This document shows positions 17,473 to 27,114 of a stretch of 64,000 nt of DNA, one piece after another. Source of the DNA: Ilyomonas sp965199845. GTDB taxonomy: Bacteria; Bacteroidota; Bacteroidia; Chitinophagales; Chitinophagaceae. The DNA lies in the NCBI GenBank assembly GCA_965199845.1, contig CBDATZ010000054.1:558001-622000 (forward strand). The letters run 5' to 3'. Both the position numbers and the translations under genes were made by a program. The number at the start of each line of letters is the position of its first letter. Position 1 is the stretch's first letter. Under the pieces are notes generated by a model. The model made no database searches. It was not told the DNA's origin and was given only the letters and a program-made list of their open reading frames with translations.

Positions 17473-19392
17473 TTAAAACCGCCATCTTACAAAAGCTTCC
17501 ATCGCTTCATAATCTGCCAATCCAAGTTTATCGTAAATCTTGGCAGTTTCGCGGTTACGTTCCTGCGCACGCACCCAAAATTCACGGCTGTCATCACCCG
17601 GAAAAACGGGTATATCTTTTTGCGATTGATGCTTGAAAATCGCGATACGTTTCCGGATTACTTCCTGCGGAGAAAGTGGAACTGCCATTTCTATTTCGTA
17701 AGGCTCAAACTCGTGCCACGCGCCGCGATACAGCCACAGCCAGCAGTCTTTTGCCCAGGCTTCCGTAGCACGCAACTGCGTTAACGATTCCAATATAATT
17801 TTAAAGCAAACAATGTGCGTCCCATGCGGATCGGCAAAGTCGCCGGCAGCAAATACCTGTTGCGGTTTTACGGCTTGCAATAACTTTTTGGTTTCATCAA
17901 CATCCAGTTGACTTACAGGGTTCTTTTTAGTCTTACCGGTTTCATAAAACGGCAACGCCATAAAATGAATATGATCGTCTGACAAACCTGCATAACGCGC
18001 GCCTGCAATCGCTTCTGTTTTGCGAATTAAACCTTTGGCAGTGCGAATATCTATCAGGTCAATTTCATTCGGCTTTTTCTTCTCCATAAAGCTGCGCATT
18101 TCTTTATAGAGGTCTTCCAGCTTTTTATCTTCTTTGCCTAAGCTTTTGTTGAAGTCTATAGCAAATTCAATATAACGCAACACATCATCATCCCAAACGG
18201 CTGTATTGCCTGATGTTTGATAAGCCACATGCACATCATGTTTCTGATCAACCAAACGAATAAAAGTTCCGCCCATCGAGATCACATCATCATCCGGATG
18301 CGGTGAAAAAATAATCACGCTTTTTTTTGCCGGTTCGGAACGTTCCGGGCGATTGGTATCATCTGTATTTGGCTTACCACCCGGCCAACCCGTAATCGTA
18401 TGCTGAAGCTTATTAAAAATGTTTAAATTGATGTTATAAGCCGGTCCTTTCTGCGTTGCCAGCTGGCTCATACCATGATTGTTATAATCATCATCGGTAA
18501 GTTTTAAAATCGGTTTATCTACTTTAAAAGATAACCAGATTACAGCCTTCTTAATGAGCTGATCTGTCCACTGGCAATCTTTTACCAGCCACGGCGTATC
18601 AAAGCGGGTTAGCTCGCTGGCGGCATCGGTATCTAAAACAAATTCTATCTTATCAGACAGTTGTAAATACGTTGCCGGAACTCTTGATGTAATCTCGCCT
18701 TCCACAGCTTTTTTAATGATGGAAGCTTTGGTCTGGCTCCACGCCATCAATATAATTTCGCGGGCTTTGAAGATGGTTCCGATGCCCATGGTAATGGCTT
18801 TGGCAGGAACGTTTTCTTTGCTGCCAAATTCACGCGAGGCATCGCGGCGGGTAAGGTCGGCAAGCGTTACCAAACGGGTTCCTGAATTGGGCGCAGAACC
18901 TGGTTCGTTAAAACCAATATGACCTGTACGACCAATACCCAATATCTGTAAATCAAGTCCGCCGAGCGCTTCAATTTTTCTTTCATAATCCACACAAAAA
19001 GAAGCAATGTCTTTTTGTGAAATCGTGCCGTCAGGTATATGAATATTCGCTTTGTCTATATCAATATGATTAAACAAATTCTCGTTCATAAACGCTACGT
19101 AGCTCTGCTTAGCATCGGGCTGCATCGGGTAATATTCATCAAGATTAAACGTAATCACGTTTGAAAAACTAAGGTCTTCTTCCCTGTGCATCCGCACCAG
19201 TTCCTGGTACACATTTACAGGCGTATCGCCGGTTGCTAAACCCAAAACAGCCGCTTCGCCCCGGTGCTGTTTTGATGTAATAATAGACGCGATACGACGG
19301 GCTACTTCTATAGATGCTACATTACGGTTGGGATACACGGTAACAGGTAGCTTTTCAAAACGGGTTTCTTCTAATAAATTAAGTCTTGCCAT
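17473..19392 (-). CDS. nagB: glucosamine-6-phosphate deaminase fused to a PIG-L/LmbE-type domain
   Basis: 639 residues. Residues 1-280 form the NagB domain: NLDEYYP at 83-88 and GIGRTGHIGFNEPG at 152-165 hold the catalytic Asp, His and Glu. From about residue 355 a second domain starts with IIFSPHPDDDVISMGG (zinc motif HPDDD at 365-369) and ends with a DPHGTHIVC histidine motif, as in LmbE/PIG-L N-deacetylases. One polypeptide could thus deacetylate an amino sugar and deaminate GlcN-6-P to Fru-6-P. Such fusions occur in Bacteroidota. It lies 27 bp downstream of the GH20 gene on the same strand, giving a GlcNAc-release and use pair. Confidence 0.93.
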   Translation of the reverse strand: MARLNLLEETRFEKLPVTVYPNRNVASIEVARRIASIITSKQHRGEAAVLGLATGDTPVNVYQELVRMHREEDLSFSNVITFNLDEYYPMQPDAKQSYVAFMNENLFNHIDIDKANIHIPDGTISQKDIASFCVDYERKIEALGGLDLQILGIGRTGHIGFNEPGSAPNSGTRLVTLADLTRRDASREFGSKENVPAKAITMGIGTIFKAREIILMAWSQTKASIIKKAVEGEITSRVPATYLQLSDKIEFVLDTDAASELTRFDTPWLVKDCQWTDQLIKKAVIWLSFKVDKPILKLTDDDYNNHGMSQLATQKGPAYNINLNIFNKLQHTITGWPGGKPNTDDTNRPERSEPAKKSVIIFSPHPDDDVISMGGTFIRLVDQKHDVHVAYQTSGNTAVWDDDVLRYIEFAIDFNKSLGKEDKKLEDLYKEMRSFMEKKKPNEIDLIDIRTAKGLIRKTEAIAGARYAGLSDDHIHFMALPFYETGKTKKNPVSQLDVDETKKLLQAVKPQQVFAAGDFADPHGTHIVCFKIILESLTQLRATEAWAKDCWLWLYRGAWHEFEPYEIEMAVPLSPQEVIRKRIAIFKHQSQKDIPVFPGDDSREFWVRAQERNRETAKIYDKLGLADYEAMEAFVRWRF

Positions 19393-19419
19393 AAATTAGA
19401 GTAAATATAATACAGTTCA

Positions 19420-21750
19420 TCAATGCATCAGCCAGCTTGCCGGTACAGGCTGATGAGTTTTATTGTCTTTGCTATATAACAGTTGCAGCTTATAGCCGCC
19501 ACCGCCTTCTATAAAAGATAAATGAAAAGGCTGATATCCTTTTTCCAAAGCTATCTGCCCGCTCTTTTCAATGGCTGAATGTAAGCCATCATTGTTAACC
19601 ACTTCTTTGCCGGATATGTTTAGCACACCACCGTCATCGCAAGTTAAGAAGAATGAATAAATACCGGTTTCAGGCACGTTGATATAACCCTTATACTGCA
19701 AAGCAAAACTCGGCGCCGTAACCGATGCAGGCACAACCACACTATCTATAACAAAGGTACTGTCGGGCTTTGCATCCTGAATCGCTTTTACATTTTTAAA
19801 AAATGCTTTGTAATAATCGCACTGCAAACCCGGGAACGCATTGGCAGCCATTACCGGTTCTCTGTACGTTTCTTTTGTATAATGCAAAGTATAAATATCA
19901 CCTCTTGCGCCACCCGGCGTAAAGCCGGCCAGTTTTACGGTTATGTTATTTTTTATAACGAGTGATTTTCCTAAAACAGCTGATGTTTTATTTGGTAAAG
20001 AACCATCTGTTGTGTAATGAATTATCATATTGTTCATTGGCGGATTTACAGCCAATACAGCCGAATCGGTAAATACATTTTCTTCTACCAGATTGGGCAA
20101 ATCGGGCAACCGATAATGAACATGTAAAGCATCTAATAAAGCATAGTGTTGTTCTAATCTTTGCAAATAAGAATCGTAATTGTTATCACCGCTCCAAAGC
20201 CTTTCTGCTAACGCCGTCATACGCGGCATAAACATATAATCGGCTCTGTTTTCCGAAGGAATATGTTCTGTCCAGATGTTTGCCTGCGCGCCTTGTATAT
20301 ACTTCGCTTCTTCGGCATTCAATCCTTTTGGTACAACAGAAAAATGATAGACATTATCAAGCGAATGCGCATCCGGCGGAGAATCAAAATACAAAGGATT
20401 GCCAGGCGTCATAATTACTTTGTTGCCATGTTTGGCTGCTTTTACCGGCGCATCGGGCACCCAGCTTCGCCAGTACATAACAACGGCTGTAGAACTAACG
20501 CCGCCTTCTAAAATCTCGTCCCAGCCAATCAGTTCCCTGCCTTTCGACTGAAAGAATTTCTCCATGCGTTTTACAAAATAACTCTGCAATTCATCTACAT
20601 CTTTCAAACCTTCTTTCTGCATCCAATCTTTGCACAACGGCGATTGTGCCCAGCTTTTTCTATCCACTTCATCGGCTCCTAAATGAATGTATTTGCCCGG
20701 AAAAATATCCATGATTTCACTGAATACATTTTCAGCAAATTCAAACGTCGTTTCTTTACACGGACAAACAGGCGTCGAGAACAATTCACCCCATTTGCTT
20801 CCATCGGTACAGGAAAGAAAAGGATAGGAATGAATAGCTGCCATCATGTGCCCCGGCATGTCTATTTCCGGCACAATATCAATATGTTTTGAGGAAGCAT
20901 AAGTCACCAGATCTTTAAGCTGCTGTTGCGTATAAAAGCCACCATACATTTTCTTTCCGTTGCGCGTAATAATGTGCGTTGAATCTATTGCAAAATCAGG
21001 ATTTTCGGCAGATAGTTTTATACAATCCGAATCTTGGTTATTAAAGGTTCGCCACGCTCCTTCTTCGGTAAGTTTCGGATATTTTTTTATCTCAACACGC
21101 CAACCCTGATCGTCGGTTAAATGCAAATGAAACTTGTTCATTTTATACAACGCCATCACATCTATAAACTTCTTTAGATAATCTATAGAAAAAAAATGAC
21201 GAGATACATCCAAGTGCATTCCACGCCAGTTATATAGGGGCGCATCTTCAATTTCAACACAAGGAATTTGAAAGTTAAGTGATGATTTTTTTGCTGATTG
21301 ATTTGTTACCGGAATTAATTGTCTGATTGTTTCAACAGCTCTGAATGCGCCTGCCGGTTCTTTTGCCGATATTGTTATGGCTTTGGCGGAGATAGAAAGT
21401 GTATAACCTTCCGGCGCTTTTATATTTGTATCTCTCGTAAAAGAAATCGTATTGTCTTGTTTTATTGATGATGAAAGACGTTCTGATTTTGATGTTTTGA
21501 TTTGGGCAGGTAAACGGTAAGGAACCTCATCAATCAACAATCGTAACTGCTTCATTTCATTACTAAAAAAAGAATTACCTGTAATAACCGTATTTTTAGT
21601 GATTGTGAATGAACCTTTCGCGGCTTCCAAATGAGTTGGATAAGGTATCAATGCATATCGTTCTGCATCAGGTATATTCTGTGCAATTGTTATTTTACAA
21701 AAGAGAAAAAAGGATAGAAATAAACAGATATAGCGGCTACCGAATGTCAT
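19420..21750 (-). CDS. secreted beta-N-acetylhexosaminidase, GH20 with PA14-like domain
   Basis: About 776 residues from the ATG at 21750, which places a signal peptide (YICLFLSFFLFCKITIAQ) at the N-terminus; an ATG at 21777 would add nine residues. Order: GH20 N-terminal domain, the (beta/alpha)8 barrel with WRGMHLDVSRHFF and HLGADEVDRKSW containing the Asp-Glu catalytic pair near residue 360, a chitobiase C-terminal-like domain (VNPPMNNMIIHYTTDGSLPN), and a PA14-like end (GYINVPETGIYSFFLTCDDG). It releases terminal GlcNAc from chitin fragments or glycans. It is directly upstream of nagB in the same direction. Confidence 0.95.
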   Translation of the reverse strand: MTFGSRYICLFLSFFLFCKITIAQNIPDAERYALIPYPTHLEAAKGSFTITKNTVITGNSFFSNEMKQLRLLIDEVPYRLPAQIKTSKSERLSSSIKQDNTISFTRDTNIKAPEGYTLSISAKAITISAKEPAGAFRAVETIRQLIPVTNQSAKKSSLNFQIPCVEIEDAPLYNWRGMHLDVSRHFFSIDYLKKFIDVMALYKMNKFHLHLTDDQGWRVEIKKYPKLTEEGAWRTFNNQDSDCIKLSAENPDFAIDSTHIITRNGKKMYGGFYTQQQLKDLVTYASSKHIDIVPEIDMPGHMMAAIHSYPFLSCTDGSKWGELFSTPVCPCKETTFEFAENVFSEIMDIFPGKYIHLGADEVDRKSWAQSPLCKDWMQKEGLKDVDELQSYFVKRMEKFFQSKGRELIGWDEILEGGVSSTAVVMYWRSWVPDAPVKAAKHGNKVIMTPGNPLYFDSPPDAHSLDNVYHFSVVPKGLNAEEAKYIQGAQANIWTEHIPSENRADYMFMPRMTALAERLWSGDNNYDSYLQRLEQHYALLDALHVHYRLPDLPNLVEENVFTDSAVLAVNPPMNNMIIHYTTDGSLPNKTSAVLGKSLVIKNNITVKLAGFTPGGARGDIYTLHYTKETYREPVMAANAFPGLQCDYYKAFFKNVKAIQDAKPDSTFVIDSVVVPASVTAPSFALQYKGYINVPETGIYSFFLTCDDGGVLNISGKEVVNNDGLHSAIEKSGQIALEKGYQPFHLSFIEGGGGYKLQLLYSKDNKTHQPVPASWLMH

Positions 21751-21999
21751 GAACAACAGTTTATTTGCTGACACCATTTGAACAAAAATAAAACTTCTCT
21801 TTATTTATCCGGTTTGTATAACAGCAATCAGTTGTTTTGGTAAAAAATTGACAAGCATCAGTAAAATATAGATTGGCATTGCGCTGTTGTTTTTCATTTA
21901 TAAAAACAGACCAATCAAAAATGTTGTGGTATGCGTTAATTTGAAAGCCGCTTTTTTGTTTCTTTTTAATCATATTGCAATTCAATTTTTTCTTTCCGC

Positions 22000-24642
22000 A
22001 TGAAATACATTGCCTGTTTTCTCCTGTCGTTTTGTATTCTTCAGTTTGCTTTTGCACAAACCGCATTGCCTTATAAAAATCCATCGCTTCCGGTTGAAGA
22101 ACGTGTAAAAGATTTGCTGTCGCGAATGACAACAGAAGAAAAATTCTGGCAGTTGTTTATGATTTCGGGCGAAATGAAAAAAGGCGAAGAAGAAAAATAT
22201 AAGAACGGTATTTTTGGTTTCCAGGTTGGCGCCGGCGCGCAGGAAGGCAATGCAAACGGACAAATATTAAATTATAATAGTACAGAAAATGCAGTTGCTT
22301 TTATCGAGAAAATAAATGCCATGCAGCATTACTTTGCAGAAGGCACACGGCTCGGCATTCCCATCATTGCGTTTGATGAAGCGTTACATGGTTTGGTGCG
22401 TGGCGGCGCTACTTCGTTTCCGCAAGCTATTGCATTAGCCGCAACGTTTGATACGGCTTTAATGCGCCAGGTTTCTACAGCCATAATGCAGGAAACCAAG
22501 TTGCGCGGCATTCGCGATATTCTTACGCCGGTTATCAATATCGCCAGCGACCAACGCTGGGGAAGAGTGGAAGAAACGTATGGTGAAGATCCGTTCCTGA
22601 CTTCAGAAATGGGCGTTGCTTTTGTGCAGCCTTTCGAGCAAAATGGAATTGTTACCACGCCCAAACATTTTATAGCCAATCTCGGTGATGGCGGCAGAGA
22701 TAGTTACCCGATTGATTTGGATGAAAGAATTTTGCGCGAAATTTATTTTCCGCCGTTTAAAGCTTGTTTTGAACGTGGCGGTTCGCGCAGCGTAATGATG
22801 GCTTACAATTCGGTAAACGGCTTACCTACAACCGCCAGCGACTGGCTGCAGCAAACCATTATAAAACAGGATTGGAAGTTTCCGGGCTTTATAATTTCCG
22901 ATGCGAATGCAGTAGGCGGCGCAAACGTTTTGCATTATACATCACCCGATATTCAAACGTCTTCGCAGCAAGCCATTAATGCAGGTTTGGATGTTATTTT
23001 TCAAACCGAATACAATCATTACAAATTATTTATTCCGCCATTTTTAAACGACAGTATAAAAAAAGAACGTATTGATGATGCTGTATCAAGAGTGTTGCGC
23101 GCCAAGTTTGAACTGGGTTTGTTTGAGCATCCGTATGTAAACGAAGACAGCGCGGTTGAGGTTTTAAAAACAATCAATCATAAACCGTTGGCAAAACAAG
23201 CTGCTATTGAATCTATTGTATTGTTGAAGAATGAAAAAAATGTATTGCCTCTGAATCCGTCTGTCAAAACCCTTGCTATGATTGGTGTTGAAGCTACTGA
23301 AGCCCGTCTTGGCGGATACAGTTCGCAAGGCAATGGAACGGTAAATATATTGGATGGCATTAAGAAACGGGTTCCTTCTGCCAATATTTTTTATGCGCCC
23401 GGTTGTGGCCGGAAAACAGATGACTGGGAAGTTGTTGCTGATTCGTTTTTTACCGCAGGTTTACAAGGTGAATATTACAACAACATAACATTATCCGGCA
23501 AAGCCGATGTTATAAGAAAAGATAAAAACATCAACTTTCACTGGACGCTTTCTTCACCCGATCTAAAAATCAATCTTGACTTTTATTCTGCCCGGTGGAC
23601 GGGCAAATTAACCGCACCAAAAACCGGCACATATAAGATCGGGCTTGATGGAAATGATGGCTATCGTTTATATATCAACAATAAAATAGTGATAGACCTT
23701 TGGGAAAAACAAACCTATACAACATCGTTAATTGATTACTCTTTCGAGAAAAATAAAACCTATGATATTAAAGTTGAGTTTTACGAACCAAGAGGCAATG
23801 CAACTGTAAAATTGATTTGGAATGCAACGATTATTAACAACTGGCAACAACAAATAAAAGATGCGGTTACGGCCGCGCAAAAAGCTGATGTTGCGGTGGT
23901 TGCGGTTGGCATTCATGAAGGGGAATTTCAGGATAGAGCTATGCTTTCACTTCCCGGTCACCAGGAAGAAATGATTGAAGCGATTGCCGCTACCAAAAAA
24001 CCGGTTGTTGTATTGCTGGTTGGCGGCAGCGCCATTACCATGAACAATTGGTTACACAAAGTAAACAGCGTATTGGATGTTTGGTATCCCGGCGAAGAAG
24101 GTGGCAATGCGGTGGCTTCTGTTTTGTTTGGTGATGCCAATCCGGCTGGTCGTTTGCCCGTAACATTTCCGGTTTCCGAAGCGCAATTGCCATTGGTTTA
24201 TAATCACAAACCAACCGGCAGAGGCGATGATTATTATAACCTAACCGGCTTGCCGTTATTTCCGTTTGGTTATGGTTTGAGTTATACCACATTTACTTAT
24301 AAAAATCTTACTTTCAGCAAGAATCATATTGCCAATACAGATTCTGTTACCGCAACCTGCACCGTTACAAATTCCGGCAAACGCGAAGGCGATGAAGTGG
24401 TGCAACTTTATATCCGCGATGTGGTTACGTCTGTATCTCAACCTGTATTGCAATTAAAAGGTTTTCAGCGAATTCATTTGCAGCCGGGCGAAAGCAAACA
24501 GGTTTCTTTTACCATCAATCCTGAGATGTTGAGTTTGTTAGATAAAGACTTACAACCGGTGGTTGAACCCGGCGATTTCAGAATTATGATAGGACCTTCT
24601 TCGCTCAATATTCAACTGAAAGAAACACTTACAGTGAAGTGA
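22000..24642 (+). CDS. secreted GH3 beta-glucosidase with inserted PA14 domain
   Basis: 880 residues with signal peptide MKYIACFLLSFCILQFAFA. The GH3 N-terminal barrel has KHFIANLGDGGRDSYP and the nucleophile Asp301 in GFIISDANAVGG. The GH3 C domain is split by a PA14 domain (about 470-605; FYSARWTGKLTAPKTGTYKI). An Fn3-like domain (VTNSGKREGDEVVQLYIRD) ends the protein. Domain order matches beta-glucosidases of the BglX type with PA14. It is divergent from GH20, and with the GH144-like enzyme at 3.2 kb it could complete beta-glucan breakdown. Confidence 0.95.
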   Translation: MKYIACFLLSFCILQFAFAQTALPYKNPSLPVEERVKDLLSRMTTEEKFWQLFMISGEMKKGEEEKYKNGIFGFQVGAGAQEGNANGQILNYNSTENAVAFIEKINAMQHYFAEGTRLGIPIIAFDEALHGLVRGGATSFPQAIALAATFDTALMRQVSTAIMQETKLRGIRDILTPVINIASDQRWGRVEETYGEDPFLTSEMGVAFVQPFEQNGIVTTPKHFIANLGDGGRDSYPIDLDERILREIYFPPFKACFERGGSRSVMMAYNSVNGLPTTASDWLQQTIIKQDWKFPGFIISDANAVGGANVLHYTSPDIQTSSQQAINAGLDVIFQTEYNHYKLFIPPFLNDSIKKERIDDAVSRVLRAKFELGLFEHPYVNEDSAVEVLKTINHKPLAKQAAIESIVLLKNEKNVLPLNPSVKTLAMIGVEATEARLGGYSSQGNGTVNILDGIKKRVPSANIFYAPGCGRKTDDWEVVADSFFTAGLQGEYYNNITLSGKADVIRKDKNINFHWTLSSPDLKINLDFYSARWTGKLTAPKTGTYKIGLDGNDGYRLYINNKIVIDLWEKQTYTTSLIDYSFEKNKTYDIKVEFYEPRGNATVKLIWNATIINNWQQQIKDAVTAAQKADVAVVAVGIHEGEFQDRAMLSLPGHQEEMIEAIAATKKPVVVLLVGGSAITMNNWLHKVNSVLDVWYPGEEGGNAVASVLFGDANPAGRLPVTFPVSEAQLPLVYNHKPTGRGDDYYNLTGLPLFPFGYGLSYTTFTYKNLTFSKNHIANTDSVTATCTVTNSGKREGDEVVQLYIRDVVTSVSQPVLQLKGFQRIHLQPGESKQVSFTINPEMLSLLDKDLQPVVEPGDFRIMIGPSSLNIQLKETLTVK

Positions 24643-24716
24643 AATTTTCTTTCGTATAATACAGAAACAGGTATCTTTAGCACATCATTACATGTAATAC
24701 CAGATAGCTTCGTTTT

Positions 24717-25499
24717 ATGAAAAAAAGTTTTTCGTTCTTATTGCTTGCCGGCTTTGTTTTTTTATTGTCTTCTGTTCATGCGCAAAATATATCTGTTGGT
24801 GTAAAAGGTGGTATTAGCATTCCGAATCTCACGGGCGGTGGCAGTGAAGAAAACCCAATAAATACAGGTTACAGTTCTATCTCAGGTCCTGATTTTGCAG
24901 TGTTTGCCGAGTTCAAAGTGTCTAAATTATTTGCCATTCAGCCTATGCTGGAATATTCAACACAAGGCGGAAAAAAAAATGGATTACAGGCTTTTCCAAC
25001 GCCTTCTGAAGCAGGTCTTTATTTTACTCTTATGGGTAAACCAACGCCCACTTACCTGTATGGAAATTTTAAAAATGAAACCAAACTGAATTATCTTATG
25101 CTGCCGGTGCTGGCAAATTTTGGATTTGATTTGGGACATTCGCCTTTCCGCATTTATGCCTCAGCCGGACCTTTTGCTTCCCTGCTTTTGAAAGCGACTG
25201 TTACTACGCGCGACAGCAGTATGATTTACGAAGATGCAGCCGGTCAACAACCTTTGCCGATTGGTAAATTTTCTTTTGATAGTTCTATGGATATTAAAGA
25301 CCAGGTTAAAAATTACAATGCGGGTATAGAAGGAAACATTGGCATCGCTTATCGTTTTGGCAACAGCAGTATCTTTTTAGAAGGCGGCGGCAATTATGGT
25401 TTTGTAAAGCTTCAGAAAGACAAAGCCAATGGTCAAAACAATATCGGCGCAGCCTTCGTTATGATTGGGTATAAATTTATTCTTGGTTCTCCGGAATAA
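24717..25499 (+). CDS. outer-membrane beta-barrel protein (PorT-like)
   Basis: 260 residues with signal peptide (MKKSFSFLLLAGFVFLLSSVHAQ). The body alternates hydrophobic and polar residues with repeated Gly-aromatic turns (VGVKGGISIPNLTGGG, FAEFKVSKLFAIQPMLEYS, ASAGPFASLLLKA) and ends in a barrel strand GAAFVMIGYKFILGSPE. It belongs to the large outer-membrane-protein-beta-barrel group of Bacteroidota; no specific function can be assigned. It is transcribed after the GH3 gene, 74 bp downstream. Confidence 0.85.
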   Translation: MKKSFSFLLLAGFVFLLSSVHAQNISVGVKGGISIPNLTGGGSEENPINTGYSSISGPDFAVFAEFKVSKLFAIQPMLEYSTQGGKKNGLQAFPTPSEAGLYFTLMGKPTPTYLYGNFKNETKLNYLMLPVLANFGFDLGHSPFRIYASAGPFASLLLKATVTTRDSSMIYEDAAGQQPLPIGKFSFDSSMDIKDQVKNYNAGIEGNIGIAYRFGNSSIFLEGGGNYGFVKLQKDKANGQNNIGAAFVMIGYKFILGSPE

Positions 25500-25551
25500 T
25501 ATCTTACAATACAGTCTGCGTTTCACTTCTTTTATGTTATAAATCTATTTT

Positions 25552-25592
25552 AAAAAACCACAGTCGCAAGAAAATACGACTGTAGTTTTTTT
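25552..25592 (+). terminator. terminator after the beta-barrel gene
   Basis: Stem ACCACAGTCG / CGACTGTAGT with one mismatch, flanked by AAAAA and TTTTTTT, so it can also act for the convergent Nif3-like gene. Confidence 0.75.
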
Positions 25593-25659
25593 GATTGAAA
25601 AGAAAATTCAATACATCAGATTCTATAAGATTTTATTTAGTCAATCTATAAGAATTATA

Positions 25660-26586
25660 TTAAGCAAACGACAACGAATTGCCTGCCGGAATATGTGTTA
25701 CCGGAACGTTCGGAACATTTGTTTTCAACCAGTTCAGCATCCATTCAGAACCGGGTTCTTCACTCGCAATATGTCCTAATACAAGAAGCGAAATCTTACC
25801 TCCTTTGGCTCTTGCATCACGCACATATTCTGCGGTTTCCCATTCGTGTATTTCACCACAAACCAATACATCCGGTTTGCTTTTATTCATCATTGTTATT
25901 TGTGTAGTTCCGCCGGCGGCGCCAGGCAATAACAGCACTCTTTTACATGGCTGAGATAAGTCGCCGATATATCTTACTTCCTTTATGTTCAACTTGTCTT
26001 TGGTATGTTTTATCAAAGCAGATAAATTCATATCCGGAATGTTTACAATGGCATCTGCATTACCATCATAATAGTTTGTCCAGCCCAATTGCTTTAACAC
26101 GCCTTCGCCAACACCATCTTTTTTCAGGCTATGAATATAATCGTGATTACGCCACACAGCTATATTATGTTGTTTTAATAAATTGGCTTTGTATTGATAG
26201 ACATCATTATCCTGAAGCCAGTCTGTTTTGTCTTCATGATTATAAAAAGTTGGTTCATGCGCAATAATGAAATTGGCTTTTGCATCAATAGCTTTTCGTA
26301 TCACATCTATGGTGGCGAACATAGTTGTTACAACGCCGGTTACAACCATATCGCGGCTTCCGGCTTTTAAAGTATCCACCGTATCTTTAAAAGGCGCGCC
26401 GGGAACTTGTTTGATGAATAAATTCATAATATCACCCACTGTGATAGTTGCATGGTTGCTAAAGAAACTATTTGCACTACCAATAACAGGCATGGAAAGA
26501 AGTGCAGCGCCACCAACCGATTTCGAAAGCGTAGTTATAAAATCTCTTCTGTGCAGAAACATATCTTCATTTACATTTTTGTTCAT
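25660..26586 (-). CDS. Nif3-like dinuclear metal protein with Tat-type signal
   Basis: About 308 residues from the ATG at 26586 (26562 also possible). The body has the NIF3/DUF34 pattern: VVTTMFATIDVIRKAIDAKANFIIAHEPTFYNHEDKTDW (first metal-binding His), WRNHDYIHS, and the late CGEIHEWETAEYVRDA with HE. The N-terminus carries HRRDFITTLSKSVGGAALLS, which looks like a twin-arginine signal. NIF3-family proteins are normally cytosolic, so export of a metal-binding member is unusual. The substrate is unknown; GTP cyclohydrolase-like hydrolase roles have been proposed for the family. Confidence 0.85.
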   Translation of the reverse strand: MNKNVNEDMFLHRRDFITTLSKSVGGAALLSMPVIGSANSFFSNHATITVGDIMNLFIKQVPGAPFKDTVDTLKAGSRDMVVTGVVTTMFATIDVIRKAIDAKANFIIAHEPTFYNHEDKTDWLQDNDVYQYKANLLKQHNIAVWRNHDYIHSLKKDGVGEGVLKQLGWTNYYDGNADAIVNIPDMNLSALIKHTKDKLNIKEVRYIGDLSQPCKRVLLLPGAAGGTTQITMMNKSKPDVLVCGEIHEWETAEYVRDARAKGGKISLLVLGHIASEEPGSEWMLNWLKTNVPNVPVTHIPAGNSLSFA

Positions 26587-26631
26587 AAAAAAGTATGATA
26601 TCAAGTTAAAAAATCAATACAACAATGTAAT

Positions 26632-27045
26632 TTAAAATATCAATACAAGTGTTCCGGTTATTATCAAACCTGCGCCTACACCGGTTTTGAGCGTTAATTG
26701 TTCACCTAAAAATAATACAGATAAAGCAATGGCAATGGCAACGCTAAGCTTATCTACCGGCGCAACCTGCGATACTTTTCCCAATTGTAAAGCTTTAAAA
26801 TAAAATATCCACGATAAGCCGGTTGCTACGCCTGATAACAACAAAAACAACAGGTTTTGTTTGGTTAATGTCCCGGTTGTCGCAATGCCGCCACGAAAAA
26901 TAGCAATTGCCCACGCAAGCACTAAAATAACGCTGGTACGAATGGCTGTTGCCAGATCAGTATCTACGCCTTTAATTCCCACTTTTGCAAAAATGGCTGT
27001 AAGCGCGGCAAACAAAGCCGATAACAAAGCATAAATCCACCACAT
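26632..27045 (-). CDS. EamA-family half transporter
   Basis: 137 residues with four to five hydrophobic helices (WWIYALLSALFAALTAIFAK; TSVILVLAWAIAIFRGG; NLLFLLLSGVATGLSWIFYF; LSVAIAIALSVLFLGEQL). This is one EamA unit, half the length of typical ten-helix drug/metabolite transporters, and would dimerise like small EmrE-type proteins. The KVSQVAPVDKLSV and FLGEQLTLKTGVGAGLIITG patterns are typical. Divergent from kbl with 69 bp between starts. The substrate is unknown. Confidence 0.88.
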   Translation of the reverse strand: MWWIYALLSALFAALTAIFAKVGIKGVDTDLATAIRTSVILVLAWAIAIFRGGIATTGTLTKQNLLFLLLSGVATGLSWIFYFKALQLGKVSQVAPVDKLSVAIAIALSVLFLGEQLTLKTGVGAGLIITGTLVLIF

Positions 27046-27088
27046 AAAATTGATTTGAAAAGTAAAGATGATAAATATCTGCCGACAT

Positions 27089-27096
27089 TACCTTTG
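27089..27096 (+). promoter_or_regulatory. -7 box TACCTTTG of kbl
   Basis: Fits TAnnTTTG, 18 bases before the ATG at 27115. A -33 TTTG at the usual 19-bp spacing is not evident. Confidence 0.5.
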
Positions 27097-27114
27097 CGGT
27101 CTTAACGATTATGT

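Noticed and set aside
21761..22132. 123-residue minus-strand ORF between GH20 and GH3
   Set aside because: It overlaps the GH3 signal peptide region and the GH20 start; no family, no promoter.
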